Assembly (NCBI GenBank): GCA_030180075.1
Contig: JASNJN010000968.1
Coordinates: 1-22,174 of the forward strand
Length of the DNA stretch: 22,174 nucleotides
Source of the DNA: Mikrocytos mackini
Lineage: Eukaryota > Endomyxa > Ascetosporea > Mikrocytida > Mikrocytiidae
Direction of reading: 5' to 3'
The notes beneath the pieces were generated by a model. The model searched no databases. It saw only the letters and a program-made list of their open reading frames with translations, and was not told the DNA's origin. The position numbers and the translations under genes are program-made. Shown here piece after piece: positions 19,383-22,174 of the stretch (positions within the stretch are counted from its first letter, which is position 1; each line of letters begins with the position of its first letter).

Positions 19383-19834
19383 GTGCTCTGTCTCTAGCCT
19401 CCCACTTGGGCGTTGCGGCATCAGAGATAAACCAACGGTATATTTGCAGTGACCCTTTAATGGTCACATTAAGCAATTTTCCGTATAACTCTTCGATTGG
19501 TCTTTTGGGCAGCCTGTTATCTTTCTTCGTTAACACACTCTTCCTGAGCTGATACAGGTTTCTGTGTGTAACGCTGGATACGGCTCCAAGTTGGCCAATC
19601 GCGACGGCTCGACAATCAACGGTATATCCTCGGTACGGTCTGGTTAGCATGGCGGCCGATTTCCTATACTTCTTGATTTTCTCCTCTTCTTTGCAGCTGG
19701 TTAAGTCTTCAACTGAAACTCCGATCTCAGCGATCGTTATTCGTTTTTTGACTTAATCAATACAAACAATGTCCGGCAACTACACCGTTTTGTTTGGCCC
19801 ATCACCTATGGTGATTCTCTGGTCAAGTATTAAC
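19383..19834 (-). pseudogene. non-LTR retroelement relic: restriction-like endonuclease and C-terminus
   Basis: Read from 19834 downward, the frame gives LILDQRITIGDGPNKTV, stop, LPDIVCID, stop, VKKRITIAEIGVSVEDL, then KEEEKIKKY, VAIGQLGAVS and, near the end, GSLQIYRWFIS. This order (WDQ-like segment, PDI, ~14 residues, EI, EK-KY, a PVVIGALG-like block, a final R-F/L segment) is the C-terminal restriction-like endonuclease region of R2/R4/Dong-type non-LTR retrotransposons; the PD-x14-E spacing is visible if the stop is counted as a residue. Two in-frame stops (TAG and TAA) show decay. GC content is higher than in neighbouring DNA. The reverse transcriptase part is missing: the hAT element begins just upstream and the MULE2 end lies just downstream. 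Confidence 0.75.
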
Positions 19835-19995
19835 TAGACATTCAAAATCTTGATATCGATCGATATGGATATCGAAGATTTTTGTAATTTTCGATAAAAT
19901 CGATATGATCAAGAAATTTCAATAAAAATTTTGTTTTTTTATTTTTAAAATTCATTTACTCTTTATATTCATATAATCGGATACGTATTTGGGTT
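19835..19995 (+). mobile_element. probable 5' end and subterminal repeats of the hAT element
   Basis: The retroelement frame stops at TAG, and a TAGACATTC sequence starts at 19835, a plausible hAT terminus that shares AGACAT with the MITE ends. It is followed by an imperfect hairpin (19849-19913) beginning CTTGATATCGATCGATAT and ending ATCGATATGATCAAG, rich in ATCGAT. The matching 3' end and 8-bp duplication (expected GTATTAAC) would lie beyond the window. Confidence 0.45.
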
Positions 19996-20052
19996 TTGTT
20001 TATATATTATTCTTTATTGGCATATATTTTGTTTAAAAATTTTAAAAATTTT

Positions 20053-21863
20053 ATGAAAAGAAGTTTAATTTGGAACAAGTTCAAATGCATCAATGCACTT
20101 TGGTCAAGCTGTAAAAATTGTGGAGAGCACATAAAGATCACGAACGGAAACACCACAGGTCTTCATAATCATGTGGACCAGTGCACAACTTCTGACATGA
20201 AAACTCATACAGAATCTTCTTTATTACAAACCAAAATCATGCAACAAACAACTGAACTATTTATAGTCAAAGCCCCCAAAAAGGTAGTAACCAGCGAGGT
20301 GTTTATTGCGAAATTAATATGTGAAGACAATATCTGTCCATTGCAATTATTAAAGAGCCCTACACTTAAAACATTATTTAAAACGCAATTTCATAAAGAA
20401 CTTCCAAAATCATACGAAACACTAAACAAAATCGTGAAAAAAGTAGCCGATTCTGAACGCAGTTCTATGAAGATATTGTTTTCCACTATAATTAACAGAC
20501 AGGGCCGTTTCAATTTATACATAGACGAATGGCAAGATTCTACAGCAAAGTGATATCTATGCCTGGTTATATCATTTCATCAAGAATATTATAACTTAGG
20601 ATTGGTAAATATACACGGTTCCCTAGACACAATTAAACTGATATCGTTAACAAGGCACTATCTGTCTCAATTTGGTCTAGACTTAACGAACCATATAATT
20701 ACACTCAACACAGATGGTTGTTCTTTAATGACTTCTTTACAAAACTTTTTTAAAGGGCCTCAGTTATTCTGCATGGCACATATGGTTAATTTATGTGTTT
20801 CTAAATCTATTTATTTTAAATTGAAAAAGGATACTTTAACTTTTGAAAAACATGTAACAAATGCATACAAAGAACAAGAAGAATCTAAAACGGAAATTAA
20901 TAACGACAATAGTGACTCGGATACACTTACAGAAAGCGAGGAACAGGAAGGTGAAAATGAAGACAGCGACGAAGAGCAGAGCGAATTCATTAAAGACAAA
21001 CACCATACAATTATTTAAAAGGTTAGGAAAACCATAGCCATCATTAACCGTTCAGCCCATCAGAGAGACTATTTCGGAGGAGTCGGTCTTTATAGGGATA
21101 CGCCTATAAGGTGGGGGTTTTATATAAAATGTGCAGCCAGTTTCTTCGGTACTGGCACAAAATCTCGGAAATAATTGTCAAATTTAAAATAGAAATTGAC
21201 ATTTCAACTCAGGAACTACAAACTCTTGAAAGATTTGTATCTCTATTACAACCCATAAATGACGGAACATTGGAGCTGAGCAGGAATACAACTACTATAG
21301 AAGACGCATACTTAACGATAGAATTCATAAAAGCGGGAATGACAAAAAACTTTGATTCTTTTTCAACATTGTTTCTACATAATCTTAAAGAACAACTTAA
21401 AAACGAAATAATGTTCAGTTCTTAGATTGTTTAAATTTCCTTTCTACTGGAGCAGGCACATATGACTTCGAATTTCTTTATTACAACTGGTATGAGCTCT
21501 TTGGGAATAATACGGAAGAGAGGGATAACACCAACAATCTAAAAATAAGCGAGAATATCATGGAAAGGAGTGTAGATATGGGAGCAATCAACTTGTCGGA
21601 TTTGAAAACGTATATAAGAAATAAGAAAATAGATGCCTGTCCAAAAAGGCAAGGTTTTCAGAGAAATCAAAGTCTTATGCTAAACGCTTGATGGGGAGAT
21701 AGAGTTTTTGAGAGCAAAAAAGATAAGAGGCCCGTTACTGGAGAATTTATACAATACGTTTTCAAGTGTAGCCCCTACAACAACACAAGTAGAACGAGCT
21801 TTTTCAATAACGGGTTATATTTTTAATAAAAGAAGAACGAGGATGTCAAGGAATACTTTAAAC
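20053..21863 (+). pseudogene. degenerate hAT transposase with N-terminal BED finger
   Basis: The start at 20053 directly follows a TTTAAAAATTTT tract. A BED zinc finger comes first (C20, C23, GNTTGLHNH, C44). The catalytic domain shows NLYIDEW (D158), then an in-frame TGA at 20551, an otherwise open run, TLNTDG (D221) and FCMAH (C240, H243). An unusual acidic, Ser-rich stretch follows (SDTLTESEEQEG onward). A second in-frame stop (TAA, 21016) is followed by KVRKTIAIINRSAHQ. Frameshifts occur near 21111 (RWG / VLYKMCSQFLRYW), near 21410 (to VQFLDCLNFLSTG) and near 21680. The C-terminal dimerisation motif is clear: IRGPLLENLYNTFSSVAP, then QVERAFSITG and KRRTRMS. The gene breaks off at TLN, where MITE copy C begins. 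It is non-functional unless some lesions are sequencing errors. Confidence 0.88.
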
Positions 21864-22174
21864 TAGAGGTGAGAATTATCAGCCTGCCCGCCCGAAACCG
21901 AACCGCGCGGTTCGGTTTCGGGCGGTGAAGGGGTCATTTTTCGAAAAAAATCTCATTAACAGGTGACTTATCTTTTTTGAAAGAAATTTCCAAAATAAAT
22001 ATGATTTTCTATTTTCTTAGCATTTAAACTATATTCTCAACAAGTTTGGGTAAATTTTAAGGTAATAGTCGTTTTTAATTGTATATTTTACATGATTTTT
22101 CTTTATAAATATTTTTTAAAAAATTCAAATTTTTTCAGATTTTCACTGAAAATAAAACGGTTAAGAAACATGAA
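21864..22174. mobile_element. hAT-type MITE, copy C (left end, cut by window edge)
   Basis: It begins TAGAGGTGAGAAT, matching the copy B end CAGACATGAGAAT at 10 of 13 positions. A 38-bp palindrome again starts exactly 24 bases in (21888), followed by a GAAGG-containing stretch and AT-rich DNA like copies A and B. It sits where the hAT dimerisation domain should continue, so it probably inserted into that gene. The left flanking octamer is CTTTAAAC (21856-21863), which should recur after the missing right end. It is a diverged member of the same family. Alternatively, it is part of the hAT element's own 3' region. Confidence 0.72.
21888..21925. repeat. 38-bp perfect GC palindrome of MITE C
   Basis: The left half is CCGCCCGAAACCGAACCGC and the right half is its exact reverse complement. 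It differs from the A/B palindrome at positions 10, 15 and 19 of each half, with each change matched on the other arm. Confidence 0.95.

Overview
The window looks like a repeat-rich stretch of a small-genome, AT-rich unicellular eukaryote. Genes are single-exon, no prokaryotic signals are visible, and two ordinary cellular genes sit among remains of at least five kinds of transposable element. The mixture (MULE, hAT, Tc1/mariner and pogo-like DNA elements, plus a non-LTR retroelement with a restriction-like endonuclease), together with a BAR-type protein and very short upstream regions, fits an Entamoeba-like amoeba, perhaps a repeat-rich species such as E. invadens. This is inference only; a large-genome microsporidian is a weaker alternative. 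No sequence comparison could be run.

Layout. 1-1795: two decayed Tc1/mariner 3' ends in direct orientation flank a ~1-kb foldback repeat, which itself carries a pogo-like MITE. 1796-2173: hAT-type MITE copy A. 2497-4533 (+): intact 678-residue beta-propeller/WD40-like protein. 4903-5474 (-): BAR-domain-like gene split by one frameshift, tail-to-tail with the WD40 gene. 5475-6643: intergenic, with a short direct repeat and hairpin. 6644-9129 (+): MULE transposase with one frameshift (MULE1). 9130-13303: no confident gene, interrupted by MITE copy B (9801-10168, perfect 8-bp target duplication). 13304-19382: a second MULE (MULE2) bounded by ~473-bp inverted repeats about 99% identical; its 825-residue transposase (16686-19163, -) is open but has lost one catalytic aspartate. 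19383-19834 (-): C-terminal end of a non-LTR retroelement. 19835-21863 (+): degenerate hAT transposase. 21864-22174: MITE copy C, inserted in the end of that hAT gene and cut by the window edge.

The most distinctive signals are: (i) the MITE family, in which three copies place a perfect 38-bp GC-rich palindrome exactly 24 bases from the element end, and the diverged copy changes at three positions on one arm with matching changes on the other; (ii) the MULE2 inverted repeats, which carry the promoter and the first ~85 codons (both zinc fingers) of the transposase, so that the far end encodes a truncated zinc-finger-only reading frame; and (iii) complementary lesions in the two MULEs. MULE1 has the catalytic residues but a broken frame; MULE2 has an open frame but an Asp-to-Asn change.

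Nothing suggests an operon or pathway. The WD40 and BAR genes are the only probable host genes, and the rest is nested mobile DNA.
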